Below are positions 43,719-53,062 of a stretch of DNA of 64,000 nt, in pieces; position 1 is the stretch's first letter, and each line of letters starts with the position of its first letter. A program made the position numbers and the translations under genes. The stretch is taken from assembly GCA_003136675.1 (NCBI GenBank), contig PLFE01000171.1, positions 1 through 64,000 on the forward strand, in the 5' to 3' direction. The notes below the pieces were generated by a model. The model was not told where the DNA came from. It saw only the letters and a program-made list of their open reading frames with translations, and did not search any database. The stretch is from Bryobacterales bacterium. Lineage in GTDB: Bacteria; Acidobacteriota; Terriglobia; Bryobacterales; Bryobacteraceae.

Positions 43719-44577
43719 CGCTGAACCCGGCGCTTAATCCGGCGAGTATCGCGTGGCGCGTCGTTGCGATCACGGCGGGGCTGACGCCGGACTTGGAAAG
43801 GTCGTCGAGCCACGGCCGGTTCTCCTTCCATTGTTTCGTCAAGCGATTGAAATCGTTCGGCGGCGCGATCAGAATCCACGCGGCGACGGCGTCGGGGTCG
43901 GCCGTGCAGGAGCCGCTCGCATCCCCAACTTCTTTTTCCAGCGTGTAAGCGCCGGCAGGTATGCCTTTCCGCGCGACCAGGCCTTCAGGCTCCTCTTCGC
44001 GATTCCAGTTCATCCGGAATCGCACTGGCGCGGGCTTGCCGTTAGCGCCCAAAGCGCTCAGGCTGAAGCAATAGTCGCCTTCAAGAACGCGCGTCAGCGC
44101 CGGCGCCAGATGTAGCTTGTCCCCATCGGCGAGAATCACCGCGTCACTGGGATTGCCCCCTTCGCGCACGCCGGCTGTGATGGGTGGCGGCGATCCGCGG
44201 GTCAGCCACCCCATCAGTTTTTCGCCAAAATCGGGCGCGGCCTGCGCTTCACTTCCCATCTGTTTATCCATGCGCTTCACCTTGGCGTCCTCCACGTTGG
44301 TGGAACAAACCGGGACATTGCACGGGTATCGCAGGCAGGTATAGGAGAGCAAACCTTTGTTTCGGCAACTCAGCAGCAAGTCACCCGGTCCAGAGGCCGT
44401 CAGGGTCGCGGTGGGCGGCAGGTAATCCCCCGTCTGAATTGCGGTTAACCCCATTTTCCAGCTCTTGGCAGCGAGCAGGACGCCGACCGGCCGGCTGTCG
44501 CCTTCCGTCTGCCGGGACTGCGAATGCAGGGCTGCCGCAAGAACAGGCACGACAAGGCACATCACCACGGTTCGCAT
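43705..44577 (-). CDS. Secreted protein of unknown function, partner of the CHASE2 protein
   Basis: The 290-residue protein has a signal peptide (about 1-20, AAALHSQ). The mature part is rich in beta strands, has a cysteine cluster (LSCRNKGLLSYTCLRYPC and CST at about 70-92) likely to form disulfides, and a helical end. I do not recognise the family. The ATG at 44577 is used because the signal begins there. Its 3' end overlaps the CHASE2 start by 14 bases, so the pair is coupled; it may be the ligand-facing or load-sensing subunit. Confidence 0.6.
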   Translation of the reverse strand: MRTVVMCLVVPVLAAALHSQSRQTEGDSRPVGVLLAAKSWKMGLTAIQTGDYLPPTATLTASGPGDLLLSCRNKGLLSYTCLRYPCNVPVCSTNVEDAKVKRMDKQMGSEAQAAPDFGEKLMGWLTRGSPPPITAGVREGGNPSDAVILADGDKLHLAPALTRVLEGDYCFSLSALGANGKPAPVRFRMNWNREEEPEGLVARKGIPAGAYTLEKEVGDASGSCTADPDAVAAWILIAPPNDFNRLTKQWKENRPWLDDLSKSGVSPAVIATTRHAILAGLSAGFSDASQ

Positions 44578-44597
44578 CGGTTCTCCCCTGCTTTGGG

Positions 44598-45614
44598 TTA
44601 CAGTACCACTCCCGTTCCGGCGACCGCAAGCCTGCCCGGCATTACCGCAGCACGAGTCGTCGTTCGTATGCGGCACAGATAATGATGCGCCGTTATATAC
44701 AGCGTCGATCCATCTTCACCCCAGGCGCAGTTGGAGGTTCGCTGACCAGTCTCGATGCGCCCCAGCACCTTCCCGCCCGGTGTGATCACAGAAACCCCAC
44801 CGGGTCCCGTGGCAAACAAATTCCCGCTCGCATCCACCTTCATTCCATCCGGCAGCCCGGGCGATCCTTGCCTGGCCGCGGCCGTCACATCCAGAAATAC
44901 CGCGCCAGGGCCCAAAGTTCCATCCGGTTCCGCCGGATACTTCATCCAAACCGCGCGCTCTGGATCGGAATTCGCCACGTACAATGACTTCTCATCCGGC
45001 GAGAACGCGAGCCCGTTGGGCCGCGTCAGCTCGCGCGTGAGCAGCGTCACCGCGCCATCCGCCGCAAGACGGTAAACACCGCAGAAATCCAGTTCGCGGC
45101 GCGGATCTTCAAAATTCTTTGGCAACCCATACGGCGGATCGGTGAAGTAAAGATCGCCGCTCGATTTGAAGCACAAATCGTTTGGGCTGTTCAGCCGCTT
45201 GCCATGGTACGCGTCCGCCAAAGTGCGCTTGCCGCCATCGGGATAGAGCCGGGAGATGCGACGGTCGCCATGTTCGCACAGAGTGAGCCGGCCTTCATGA
45301 TCCAGGGTGAGTGCGTTGCTGCCCGGCTCACGGCCGTAATCCACCGTTCCCGTAAATCCGGAAGGCTTCAGGAACAGGCTGAGCCCATCGGCCTCGCTCC
45401 ACTTCATGATGGAGTTTCTCGGGATGTCCGAGAACAGCAGATAGCCGCCATCCGCGATCCAGATGGGTCCTTCCGACCATTCAAATCCCGACGCCAGCAT
45501 TTCAATGGGCGTGCCGGGAGCCACTAATTCGTCGAGGCGCGGGTCCAGCCGCACGATGCCGCCCATCGTGGGACGTTGGGGAGTTTTGGTCTGCATCACA
45601 TTCCTGTTTATCAT
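44598..45614 (-). CDS. SMP-30/gluconolactonase-family protein
   Basis: The 338-residue protein is a six-bladed propeller lactonase: EWSEGPIWIADGGYLLFSD with the metal-binding Glu, SNALTLDHEGRLTLCEHGDR, LNSPNDLCFKSSGDLYFTDPPYGL with the metal Asn, RPNGLAFSPDEKSLYVANSD and GLPDGMKVDASGNLFATGPGG with the metal Asp. It probably opens a sugar lactone. No signal peptide is seen. The ATG at 45614 overlaps the stop of the ankyrin gene (ATGA); an in-frame ATG at 45596 is an alternative. Confidence 0.88.
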   Translation of the reverse strand: MINRNVMQTKTPQRPTMGGIVRLDPRLDELVAPGTPIEMLASGFEWSEGPIWIADGGYLLFSDIPRNSIMKWSEADGLSLFLKPSGFTGTVDYGREPGSNALTLDHEGRLTLCEHGDRRISRLYPDGGKRTLADAYHGKRLNSPNDLCFKSSGDLYFTDPPYGLPKNFEDPRRELDFCGVYRLAADGAVTLLTRELTRPNGLAFSPDEKSLYVANSDPERAVWMKYPAEPDGTLGPGAVFLDVTAAARQGSPGLPDGMKVDASGNLFATGPGGVSVITPGGKVLGRIETGQRTSNCAWGEDGSTLYITAHHYLCRIRTTTRAAVMPGRLAVAGTGVVL

Positions 45615-46606
45615 GTCGCACCGCGAGCGGTCGCCAGCATAGCCAGCACCTCGCGGCAGCGCTCGCGCTCCGGTCCATCTGTCGACACATTCAATCGATA
45701 GGAGGCCCAGTGCAGGCACGCCGCATCTGGAGCGACGCCCCGTTCCAGCAGAAACGCGACAACTTCCTTGCGGCCGTATCCACACGCAAACCGCAAGCCG
45801 GCTTCTTTCTGTACCTTGCTCGCGGAATCGAACCCGCGTTCCACTTCGTCAAGCCGCCCCAACCCCGCGCCTTCTTCAAAATCCACCGGTGCGCCGCGGC
45901 TCGCCAGAAATTCGGCGGCGACGGGTTGTCCATTGGCGAGGCAGCTTCTGAGCGAGCCAGGCGGGATTCCCGCGCCGCGGTCAAGCAACACCTGAAGCAA
46001 ATCGATCTGCACGCCGGCTTGTTCGGGATGGACGCTGGTCGCCACCAATCCCAGCGCCGTCGATCCGCCTCCATAGGCATCCGACTCGGCGTTCACATCC
46101 GCGCCCGCATCCAGTAGTATTTTTGTGATCTCTAGGATGTTCGGCGGCGTCTTCTGCCGGAAGTCTTCCACGCCATTGGCCGAGACATAGTGCAGCAGAG
46201 TGGACCGGTGTTCACGCGTCGAGCGCTCCCGCGCCAGCTCCGGATTGCGGTTCAACAACCGCTTCAGAACGGCATCATCGCCCGCGATGATCGAGTCGGC
46301 CGCCGCCTCGAAGTTCGCCACGCTCGATCCGTCGCTGGAGAGGGCCTCGATGTGTTTAGCGAATTTCGGCCAAGTGGCGAACCCGTGTTCGCGCGCGATA
46401 AAGAATTGCGCGCCCGCCAGCTTGCACGGCGGTTTCCTGAAATTGATCCATCGTCGCTCGGTGCGTTCCGCGTTGCTGCCAAAGCGCCCGGCCCACTCGC
46501 GAATGGCTCTCGGGTCGTCTGATTCGCAAGCCGCCTGGAAATCCTTGGCGAGCTTTCGATATTGCGCCAGGTTGGGGCGAAGGGGTAGAGGAATTGCGTC
46601 GGACAT
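45611..46606 (-). CDS. Ankyrin-repeat protein
   Basis: The 331-residue protein has an N-terminal region seen in many acidobacterial ankyrin proteins (LAQYRKLAKDFQAACESDD, FIAREHGFATWPKFAKH), followed by about four ankyrin-like repeats (STLLHYVSANGVED; ITKILLDAGADVNAESDAYG; DLLQVLLDRGAGIP; EVVAFLLERGVAPDAA). It probably mediates protein binding; the partner is unknown. GGAG lies about eight bases before the ATG. It is coupled to the lactonase gene, an association without obvious meaning. Confidence 0.83.
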   Translation of the reverse strand: MSDAIPLPLRPNLAQYRKLAKDFQAACESDDPRAIREWAGRFGSNAERTERRWINFRKPPCKLAGAQFFIAREHGFATWPKFAKHIEALSSDGSSVANFEAAADSIIAGDDAVLKRLLNRNPELARERSTREHRSTLLHYVSANGVEDFRQKTPPNILEITKILLDAGADVNAESDAYGGGSTALGLVATSVHPEQAGVQIDLLQVLLDRGAGIPPGSLRSCLANGQPVAAEFLASRGAPVDFEEGAGLGRLDEVERGFDSASKVQKEAGLRFACGYGRKEVVAFLLERGVAPDAACLHWASYRLNVSTDGPERERCREVLAMLATARGAT

Positions 46607-46764
46607 ACGAATCTCCTTTCAACTGCGTGCCTGGAATCCGCAAGAGTCAGGCTGAAAGAAAGTTCGTAGCTTTCAGTGATGTTTCAGTGGGTGGGCACGG
46701 CCCTTTCCGCGGACAGGATGCGCCCCTCGCGCTCCCTTGTTTTTATCACAGTGCTACTGCGCCC

Positions 46765-47298
46765 TCACCGGTCGTAAAGAAATAAAGTATGGCTGCGCCC
46801 GGTGCCATCGTCCTCGACCGTTTCAATCTTCGTCGGCCGCCAGTTGCGAAACTCGAAATCGTGCGCCACCACGCGGGAGCCGTGCTTCATCTCGCGCTCC
46901 AGAATCGGCTGCATCAAGTCGTTCGTTTCCGGCAGCATGTAGACCGTAATCAGGTCGTAGGAGGAGTAGCGCTGTTTCAAAATATCGCCGTGAATAATGT
47001 GCGCGGTGGAAAATAAATCAAGCTTCCGAATGCGCTCTACACTCTCACGGAACAGCGTGTCGTCCAGTTCAATGCCGGTTGCGTTGGCGTGATATTCACG
47101 CGCCGCCGCAATCACAATCCGGCCATCCCCGCTGCCCAGATCGCACATTTTTTCCCCGGCTTTCAACTGGCCCAGCCGCAGCATGCGCTCCACAATCGTG
47201 TCCGGCGTGGGAAGATATGGCGCCAGAATCGCGGACGGTGGGTCATCCGCCTGCTGAAAAGCCAGGAACAAAGCGAACAAAGGCGCGAGGAACAACAT
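46765..47298 (-). CDS. Class I SAM-dependent methyltransferase with N-terminal signal sequence
   Basis: The 177-residue protein has a hydrophobic N terminus (LFLAPLFALFLAFQQ) that looks like a signal peptide or anchor, then a compact methyltransferase core: TPDTIVERMLRLGQLKAGEK, the SAM-binding CDLGSGDGRIVIAAA, GIELDDTLF and DLITVYMLPETN. SAM is cytoplasmic, so if the N terminus is cleaved and the enzyme exported it would lack cofactor; an uncleaved membrane anchor facing the cytoplasm is more likely. The substrate is unknown. Confidence 0.75.
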   Translation of the reverse strand: MLFLAPLFALFLAFQQADDPPSAILAPYLPTPDTIVERMLRLGQLKAGEKMCDLGSGDGRIVIAAAREYHANATGIELDDTLFRESVERIRKLDLFSTAHIIHGDILKQRYSSYDLITVYMLPETNDLMQPILEREMKHGSRVVAHDFEFRNWRPTKIETVEDDGTGRSHTLFLYDR

Positions 47299-47332
47299 GG
47301 AACGGTTTCAATTTACCACTTCCCCGAAACCG

Positions 47333-49954
47333 CTATTCACTCCGTAGCGCCACCGCCGGGTCCACGCGGGACGCGCGGCGTGCCGGAACGTACCCCGCCA
47401 GCATGGCGACCGCGCCCAGCAACAGCACTGTACCGGCAAACGTCGGGGGGTCGGCCGGACTGATCCCAAACAGGAGCGAGCTAATCCACCGCGCCACCAC
47501 CACCGAAGCCACTGCGCCGACGCCGATCCCGGTCAACGCGAGGCGCAGCGTTCTTCCAATCACGCTCATCTGCAATTCTCCCGGCGAAGCGCCCAGCGCC
47601 ATGCGGATTCCAATATCCCGCGTCTGGCGGGCCACCGAATAAGAGATCACGCCATAGATTCCCAACGACGCGAGCAGCAACCCCAGCGTCGCGAAAGCCG
47701 TCACCATCAGGACAAAGAAGCGCCGCGGCGATCGAGACCGGTCCACCAGTTGCTGCAAGGGCTCGAAGTCCGTCGCCGTCTGGTTCGGATTCATGGACCG
47801 CAGCGTGGTTCGCACCGATGGCGCAATCGATTCCGGCGGCAGCTTGGTGCGCATGATCAGTTCCAGTCCGGCGGACCCCGCCTGGGTAATCGGTAGGAAC
47901 ATTTCGTTGCCGGCCTGCAGTTCCACGCTGCTCTCGCGAATATCCCCCACCACGCCGATAATCCGCGCGTCTGTACCGCCGGCATTGGCAATCCTGCCGA
48001 CCGGGTCGAGACCCGGCCAAAGATGGCGCGCCGCTGCCCGGTTGATCAGCACCACCTTCTCGCTTTTATCGGTATCGGCCCAGTTGACATCGCGGCCGCC
48101 CTGCAGCCGCATGCCCATCGCGTCCAGATAGCCCGGCGTAATCACATAGACGAACGCGCTGGGGTAACCGCCGGGCGGATAGGTCTTCCCTTTGGGCGCC
48201 AAACCCCACGCCCGGTTCTGCGCCAGAGGAAGAGAATCCGTGATGCCCGCGGCCTCGATTCCTGGAACCGCCTGAACGCGGTGCAGCACCTCCTGCAACC
48301 CCGACGCGGGCCCGTCGAAATCGACGCGCAACGCGATCGCCCTGGTTGGCTGGAATCCCAGATCCACATCGAGTAGTTGCAGAAAGCTTCTGAGCAACAA
48401 CCCCGCACCCACCAACAGGACGCACGCCAGCGCCACTTCAGAAACCACCAGCGCTGCTCGGAAGCTGCCGTGGCCCCGGCCTTCGCTCGATCCGCGGGAA
48501 GCCTCCTGCAGCGCTTCCTGCATCTTCCCGGCGGCGGCTCGCAATCCCGGCGCAAGCCCGAACAACACCGCCGCCCCTACCGTCACCAGGATCGTGAACG
48601 CCAGCGCAGTCCCATCGACACGCACGTCCTGCAGCAGCGGAAGGGCGATCTTGCCCGACGAAGCCAGATAGCGCGTCAATGCGAAAGCGAGCCCCAGTCC
48701 GAACACCGCGCCACCGCTGGCCAATACCAGACTCTCCGTCAGAAGCTGGCGAACAATGCGCCCGCGCCCCGCTCCCAATGCGCTCCGCAGCGCAAATTCC
48801 TTGGCTCTCGTTGCCGACCTCGCCAGCAGCAGATTCGCCAGATTCACGCACACAATCAGCAGAATCAATCCCACCGCGCACCACACCACCATCAGGGAGC
48901 GGCGCAGCTTCCCGCTCACATACTCCTTCAATCCATCGAGGCGCGCGCGGAACTCGGAATACCACTCGGGATGCGCTTTCCTCAGCGCGGGCTGCAGCGA
49001 GGCAAACTCTGTCCGGGCGTCGTCCACCGTCAGGCCGGGTTTCAATCGCCCGATGATCGCCAGCGTATTACCGTAGGTTCGGATATCGTCCATCACGCAG
49101 GGCACATAGAAATCCACCCGCGTGCCCGGCGCGAATACCGAGCCGAAATCCCACGAAGCGGGGAGCACCCCAACCACGGTCACCGCGTCGCCATTCAGCG
49201 TGAGCGATTGCCCCACCATCTTCGGATCGCCGCCAAAGCGCTGCAGCCACAGAGCATGGCTCAGCAGGAGCGCGCGCCGTCCGTTTTTCTGGCACTCCTC
49301 TTTCACGAATTGCCGTCCCAGCACGGGTTCAACGCCCAGCATCGGGAAGAAGTTTTGCGCCACCGGCAATCCCACCAGGCGCGCCGGCTCGCCGCGTCCT
49401 GTCAATTTGTAATCGTTGAAACCAAAGAAGGCAAAATAAGCCGTCATGTCCTGGAACGAATGGTTTCGGCTGCGCATCGCCTCAAAAACGGCCACCGGGA
49501 ATGTTGCGGAGGAAAGCCCTTCATGCCCCTCCTGGTCTTCCACCCACACCAACTGGCTCGCGTCCCGGAAAGGCAAGGGGCGCAGTAGCACCGTATCGAC
49601 CACGCTGAACACCGCCGTATTCGCGCCAATTCCCAGCGCCAGTATCAGCACCGCAATCGTGGTGAACCCGGCATCGCGCCGCAGCGTTCGCAGCGCGTAG
49701 CGCACATCCTGTTGCACGGTATCCAGCCACGGAAGTCCGCGCGCTTCGCGATGAATCTCCTTCGCCGCTTCCATTCCGCCGAACCGCACCATGGCTTGAC
49801 GGCGCGCTTCACCGGCGGACATGCCGCGCGCCAGGTTCTCTTCAATCGCGAGATCCAGATGCGCCGCCATCTCCTCATTGAAATCGCCGTCCAGCTTGCT
49901 CTTCCGAAAAAAGGACCGCGCGCGGCCCGCGAATTCGCGCAATGCATCGATCAT
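47333..49954 (-). CDS. ADOP-type ABC transporter permease (MacB/FtsX-like)
   Basis: The 873-residue protein has the N-terminal cytoplasmic region of ADOP permeases (DFNEEMAAHLDLAIEENLARG, QDVRYALRTLRRDAGFTTIA), a first membrane segment with ALGIGANTAVFSVVDTVLL, a MacB-type periplasmic domain, three FtsX membrane segments, then a second copy of periplasmic and FtsX units ending YVPARRASRVDPAVALRSE. It has no ATPase domain. These duplicated orphan permeases are greatly expanded in Acidobacteria; the usual MacB role is export of peptides or stress compounds. Its ATG overlaps the PadR stop. Confidence 0.93.
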   Translation of the reverse strand: MIDALREFAGRARSFFRKSKLDGDFNEEMAAHLDLAIEENLARGMSAGEARRQAMVRFGGMEAAKEIHREARGLPWLDTVQQDVRYALRTLRRDAGFTTIAVLILALGIGANTAVFSVVDTVLLRPLPFRDASQLVWVEDQEGHEGLSSATFPVAVFEAMRSRNHSFQDMTAYFAFFGFNDYKLTGRGEPARLVGLPVAQNFFPMLGVEPVLGRQFVKEECQKNGRRALLLSHALWLQRFGGDPKMVGQSLTLNGDAVTVVGVLPASWDFGSVFAPGTRVDFYVPCVMDDIRTYGNTLAIIGRLKPGLTVDDARTEFASLQPALRKAHPEWYSEFRARLDGLKEYVSGKLRRSLMVVWCAVGLILLIVCVNLANLLLARSATRAKEFALRSALGAGRGRIVRQLLTESLVLASGGAVFGLGLAFALTRYLASSGKIALPLLQDVRVDGTALAFTILVTVGAAVLFGLAPGLRAAAGKMQEALQEASRGSSEGRGHGSFRAALVVSEVALACVLLVGAGLLLRSFLQLLDVDLGFQPTRAIALRVDFDGPASGLQEVLHRVQAVPGIEAAGITDSLPLAQNRAWGLAPKGKTYPPGGYPSAFVYVITPGYLDAMGMRLQGGRDVNWADTDKSEKVVLINRAAARHLWPGLDPVGRIANAGGTDARIIGVVGDIRESSVELQAGNEMFLPITQAGSAGLELIMRTKLPPESIAPSVRTTLRSMNPNQTATDFEPLQQLVDRSRSPRRFFVLMVTAFATLGLLLASLGIYGVISYSVARQTRDIGIRMALGASPGELQMSVIGRTLRLALTGIGVGAVASVVVARWISSLLFGISPADPPTFAGTVLLLGAVAMLAGYVPARRASRVDPAVALRSE

Positions 49955-50313
49955 GAATTTGCCTTCTCTGCGGTCATGGACAGCACGCGTGCCATCACAT
50001 CCGCCAGCCTCTGGTGATACGCTGCTTCCGCAGCCAGTTGTTTACGCCCCGTTCGCGTGATGGCGTAAAATTTGGCCTTCCGGTTGTGATCCGAAACACC
50101 CCACTCCGCCGATATCCAGCCGCGGTTCTGCAGCCGGACAAGTGACGCGTAGATCGTCCCCTGGTTCAACAGCACTTGCTCTTCACTCACCTGCTCGATG
50201 CGCCTGGCGATTCCGTATCCGTGCTGCGCGCCCATTGCAAACAGGGTGTGCAGCACCATAACGTCCAGCGTGCCTTGCAATAAGTCGATTTTTCCGTCCT
50301 GTGCGGTTGCCAC
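49951..50313 (-). CDS. PadR-family transcriptional regulator
   Basis: The 120-residue protein is a PadR winged helix: DLLQGTLDVMVLHTLFAMGAQHGYGIARRI (read in parts), LLNQGTIYASLVRLQNRGWI and KAKFYAITRTGRKQLAAE. PadR/ADOP pairs are a hallmark of acidobacterial genomes, with the regulator thought to repress the permease until a ligand arrives. Its stop and the permease ATG share four bases. Confidence 0.93.
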   Translation of the reverse strand: MATAQDGKIDLLQGTLDVMVLHTLFAMGAQHGYGIARRIEQVSEEQVLLNQGTIYASLVRLQNRGWISAEWGVSDHNRKAKFYAITRTGRKQLAAEAAYHQRLADVMARVLSMTAEKANS

Positions 50314-50377
50314 AGGAATAGATACGCAAACAAATCGAAAAGGTTTGCAAGAAAAAAAGCTTGCAGGAAGATTCGGC

Positions 50378-51208
50378 CTACAGGTCAGGATCCCTCAATC
50401 TCACCCACGCCATCAACGCAAAAGCGCCCATCACAAATATCGAGATCACCGCACAGGCCCCGGTGATATCGGTGACGCGCCAGGTTTCTCCCGTGGCGTC
50501 GGAAACAAACGCCGGCCCCGTCCGCGGAATGGTCAGTAGCACATTCCCAGCCGCTGAGACGGCGTAGAAAATCACCGGCAACCGCCAGTGGCTGCGCGCC
50601 GGTTCCGGCCTTTGAGGACGGTGCCGCAAATACAGCGCGAACAACTGGTAGAAACAAAACACCGTTAAGTACCATCCGAAAAAATTAGACGCGGGAACGC
50701 CGAAGTAAGCGCCGCCATCGCGCCAGATCCACGCGTGCAAAAGCGTGGACCACACCGGGTCCATCGAAAGGTCCCACGCCGTCATGAGAAAGGCCGCCAT
50801 CAGCGGCGTCGATATCACGCGCGACCCGGCAAGAGGAAGCTGTTCGTCTCCCAGAATCGTGCGAGCCAGGGTCCAAGCCAGATAGGCCATCCCCACATAC
50901 GCCATGCCCAGCAGCACGGGGACAGCGAAGATCTTCGGCCCCATCAAATCCGTAAAGTTGTAATGTCCAAAAGGAAACCCGGTGAGCACGCCCAGATTTT
51001 CAAACGCGTTCCCCACCACCAGGCACAAGGAAAAAAATGCGAGCATGCCGCGCCACCCATACACGCGCACCCCATGAACCCAGGCGAAAACCGCCGGCGG
51101 GAATACATGCAGCGCCACCACCCCCAACGCAGCCACGCGGCCCGGAAACACTTGCAGGATTCGCGAAGCGGCGTAGATCGCAATCAGCGCCCAAAGCGCA
51201 AATTTCAT
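50378..51208 (-). CDS. Carotenoid biosynthesis protein (CruF-like membrane hydratase family)
   Basis: The 276-residue protein has about seven membrane segments with the family motifs GNAFENLGVLTGFPFGHYNF, MAYLAWTLAR, FLMTAWDLSMDPVW and NFFGWYLTVFCFY. Members of this family (CruF and bacterioruberin C-50 hydratase) add water to carotenoid ends. No phytoene synthase or desaturase gene is nearby. Its ATG overlaps the stop of the double-receiver gene by four bases, which is an unusual partner for it. Confidence 0.78.
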   Translation of the reverse strand: MKFALWALIAIYAASRILQVFPGRVAALGVVALHVFPPAVFAWVHGVRVYGWRGMLAFFSLCLVVGNAFENLGVLTGFPFGHYNFTDLMGPKIFAVPVLLGMAYVGMAYLAWTLARTILGDEQLPLAGSRVISTPLMAAFLMTAWDLSMDPVWSTLLHAWIWRDGGAYFGVPASNFFGWYLTVFCFYQLFALYLRHRPQRPEPARSHWRLPVIFYAVSAAGNVLLTIPRTGPAFVSDATGETWRVTDITGACAVISIFVMGAFALMAWVRLRDPDL

Positions 51209-51909
51209 TCTTCGAGTAATCGCCCCACGCGCTCCAGCAGCGCCTCCGGCGTGAAGAAGTTAGGTAGGAACTCCTGTTCTGAAAACCCGGAAACTCCGCT
51301 CAGAACTTCCCGGTCAAAATGGGAGATCAAAAGCGTCCTCGCTTCGCGCGCGGAAGCCTCCACCCGCTCAGCCAGATGAACGCCGCTCTCCCCCGCGAAT
51401 AGAACCTCGGTGACGATGAGATCAATGGTCGCGATGCTATCCGCAATCAACTCCGCTTCCTCGACGGAGGCTGTGGTCAGCACGGCATAGCCATTTTCGT
51501 TAAGAATACTCTTGGTTCTGTGACGCCGTCCACTATCGTGGTCCACCACCAGAATTACTTTGAGCCAGGCTGCGGGCGCGGGCTCACTTTCCTCCAATAT
51601 GCTCTTTAGTTTGAGCCGCAGCGCCTCCGCCCCGAATGGCTTTTGCAGAAACGGCATGGGCTGGGGCAGACTTAATTGGCTGAATATTCCCCCGCCCGAC
51701 ATAAAAAGCCCTCTAATTTCCGGCCGCGTCCTCTTGATCTGCCGATAGGCGGAAAAGCCATCCACCTCCGGCATATCCACATCGGTCAACAAGACGTCTA
51801 TGGTGCGCGGTTCGGCCAGCGAAACCTGCACCGCGTCCCTGCCGTTGGCCGCCATCAGCACGCCGTAACCGGCATTCTCAAGGAAAGAGCGGATCAACGT
51901 GCGGATCAT
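51205..51909 (-). CDS. Double receiver-domain protein with unclear start
   Basis: The product has two receiver domains. The first (about 1-105) keeps the phospho-accepting Asp in LLTDVDMPEVDGF and Lys in FLQKPFG; the second (about 115-234) has VDHDSGRRHR but TEVLFAGESG, where Glu replaces the Asp and may mimic phosphorylation. The first ATG (51909) lies inside the first receiver: the acidic pocket LILLADDEP is encoded just upstream in the same frame, where no ATG, GTG or TTG exists, only CTG at 51936 and 51960. Translation may use CTG or the 5' end is damaged. Confidence 0.7.
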   Translation of the reverse strand: MIRTLIRSFLENAGYGVLMAANGRDAVQVSLAEPRTIDVLLTDVDMPEVDGFSAYRQIKRTRPEIRGLFMSGGGIFSQLSLPQPMPFLQKPFGAEALRLKLKSILEESEPAPAAWLKVILVVDHDSGRRHRTKSILNENGYAVLTTASVEEAELIADSIATIDLIVTEVLFAGESGVHLAERVEASAREARTLLISHFDREVLSGVSGFSEQEFLPNFFTPEALLERVGRLLEE

Positions 51910-52055
51910 CGGCTCATCATCCGCAAGGAGAATCAGTGGCCTCGGTTCAGTGGAGTTCAGTGAAGCACCGCCATGGGCGCTGAACCCGCCCGGCAGGCTT
52001 GCCGGCGAAGTTGACGCCTTACTTTTTATACGAACCTAAGGTATCACAAGAAATG

Positions 52056-53009
52056 CTATAAATTACGAATTAATTCCGCATCCACATTTCCGCCGGATAA
52101 AAGAACTCCCACTTTCTTAAGGCCTCCGGGCAATTTCCCGAACAAAGCCGCCGCCGCGCTAACGGCTCCGCTCGGCTCCACAAGCAATTTCAGGCGATAG
52201 AGAACCCGGCGCATCGCTTCCAGAATTTCCTCTTCGCTCACGAGAAAAATCTCCTCCACAAGACTTTGTATGACCGGAAAGGTCAGCACGCCCGGAGAGA
52301 GCGTTCGCAACCCATCGGCAATCGTGTCGGGAGGCGGAATCGTGATGCGTCTCCCCGCCCTGACGGATTGCCAGACGTCATTCGCCCGCTCCGGCTCCGC
52401 GCCAAATACGCGGATGGCTGGATTCATTTCCCTGGCGATCGCCGCGCACCCGGAAATGAAACCGCCTCCGCCCACGCACACCACCAGAGCATCCAGACCC
52501 GGAACGTCCTCTATCAGTTCCAGCGCAGCCGTTCCCGCGCCGGCCATGATCAGGTGATGGTTGTAAGGCGGCACAAGTGTGCCTCCGGTTTCTTCCAGAA
52601 TGCGCCCGGCGATCTGCTCGCGATCTTCCGTAAGGCGGTCGTAGCTGATGATCCGCGCCCCGCGTTCCCGAGTTGCCTCCACTTTCGCTCGTGGAGCATC
52701 CGACGGCATCACGATGGCCGCCTGCACACCCAGGTGTTCGGCCACAATCGCCGTCGCCTGCGCATGGTTTCCGGAAGAAAACGCCACCACTCCCCGCTCC
52801 AGTTGTTGCTTCGGTATCGAGAGAATGCGGTTCGCCGCTCCGCGAATCTTGAACGCTCCCCCGCGCTGCAAGTTCTCGCATTTGAAGAAAAACCGTCCCC
52901 ACTGGACCACCGGCGTCCGGTAAATCAACGGCTGAATGCGCACGGCGGCCTCGCGAACCCACGCCCCCGAAAAATCCCCCGCTTCCGACATTATCAATGA
53001 GTCTGCCAC
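52056..53009 (-). CDS. PLP-dependent threonine/serine dehydratase
   Basis: The 317-residue protein belongs to fold type II: Lys54 in GGAFKIRGAAN binds PLP, with SSGNHAQATAIVAEHLG, CVGGGGFISGCAA as phosphate-binding loop and LLSGGNVD at the end. It lacks the C-terminal ACT regulatory domain, as in the catabolic or serine-racemase-like versions. It should convert threonine to 2-oxobutanoate or serine to pyruvate. The GTG at 53009 is taken; an ATG at 52991 is equally possible. It is divergent from the SDR gene. Confidence 0.86.
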   Translation of the reverse strand: MADSLIMSEAGDFSGAWVREAAVRIQPLIYRTPVVQWGRFFFKCENLQRGGAFKIRGAANRILSIPKQQLERGVVAFSSGNHAQATAIVAEHLGVQAAIVMPSDAPRAKVEATRERGARIISYDRLTEDREQIAGRILEETGGTLVPPYNHHLIMAGAGTAALELIEDVPGLDALVVCVGGGGFISGCAAIAREMNPAIRVFGAEPERANDVWQSVRAGRRITIPPPDTIADGLRTLSPGVLTFPVIQSLVEEIFLVSEEEILEAMRRVLYRLKLLVEPSGAVSAAAALFGKLPGGLKKVGVLLSGGNVDAELIRNL

Positions 53010-53062
53010 ATTACCCTGGCGCTGGACACGGCTCCCGCGAAATGCTAACTTTCCTATTCCTG

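Noticed and set aside
48377-49588. Plus-strand frame of 403 codons opposite the ADOP permease
   Set aside because: Arg/Gln/His-rich shadow of a confident permease gene.
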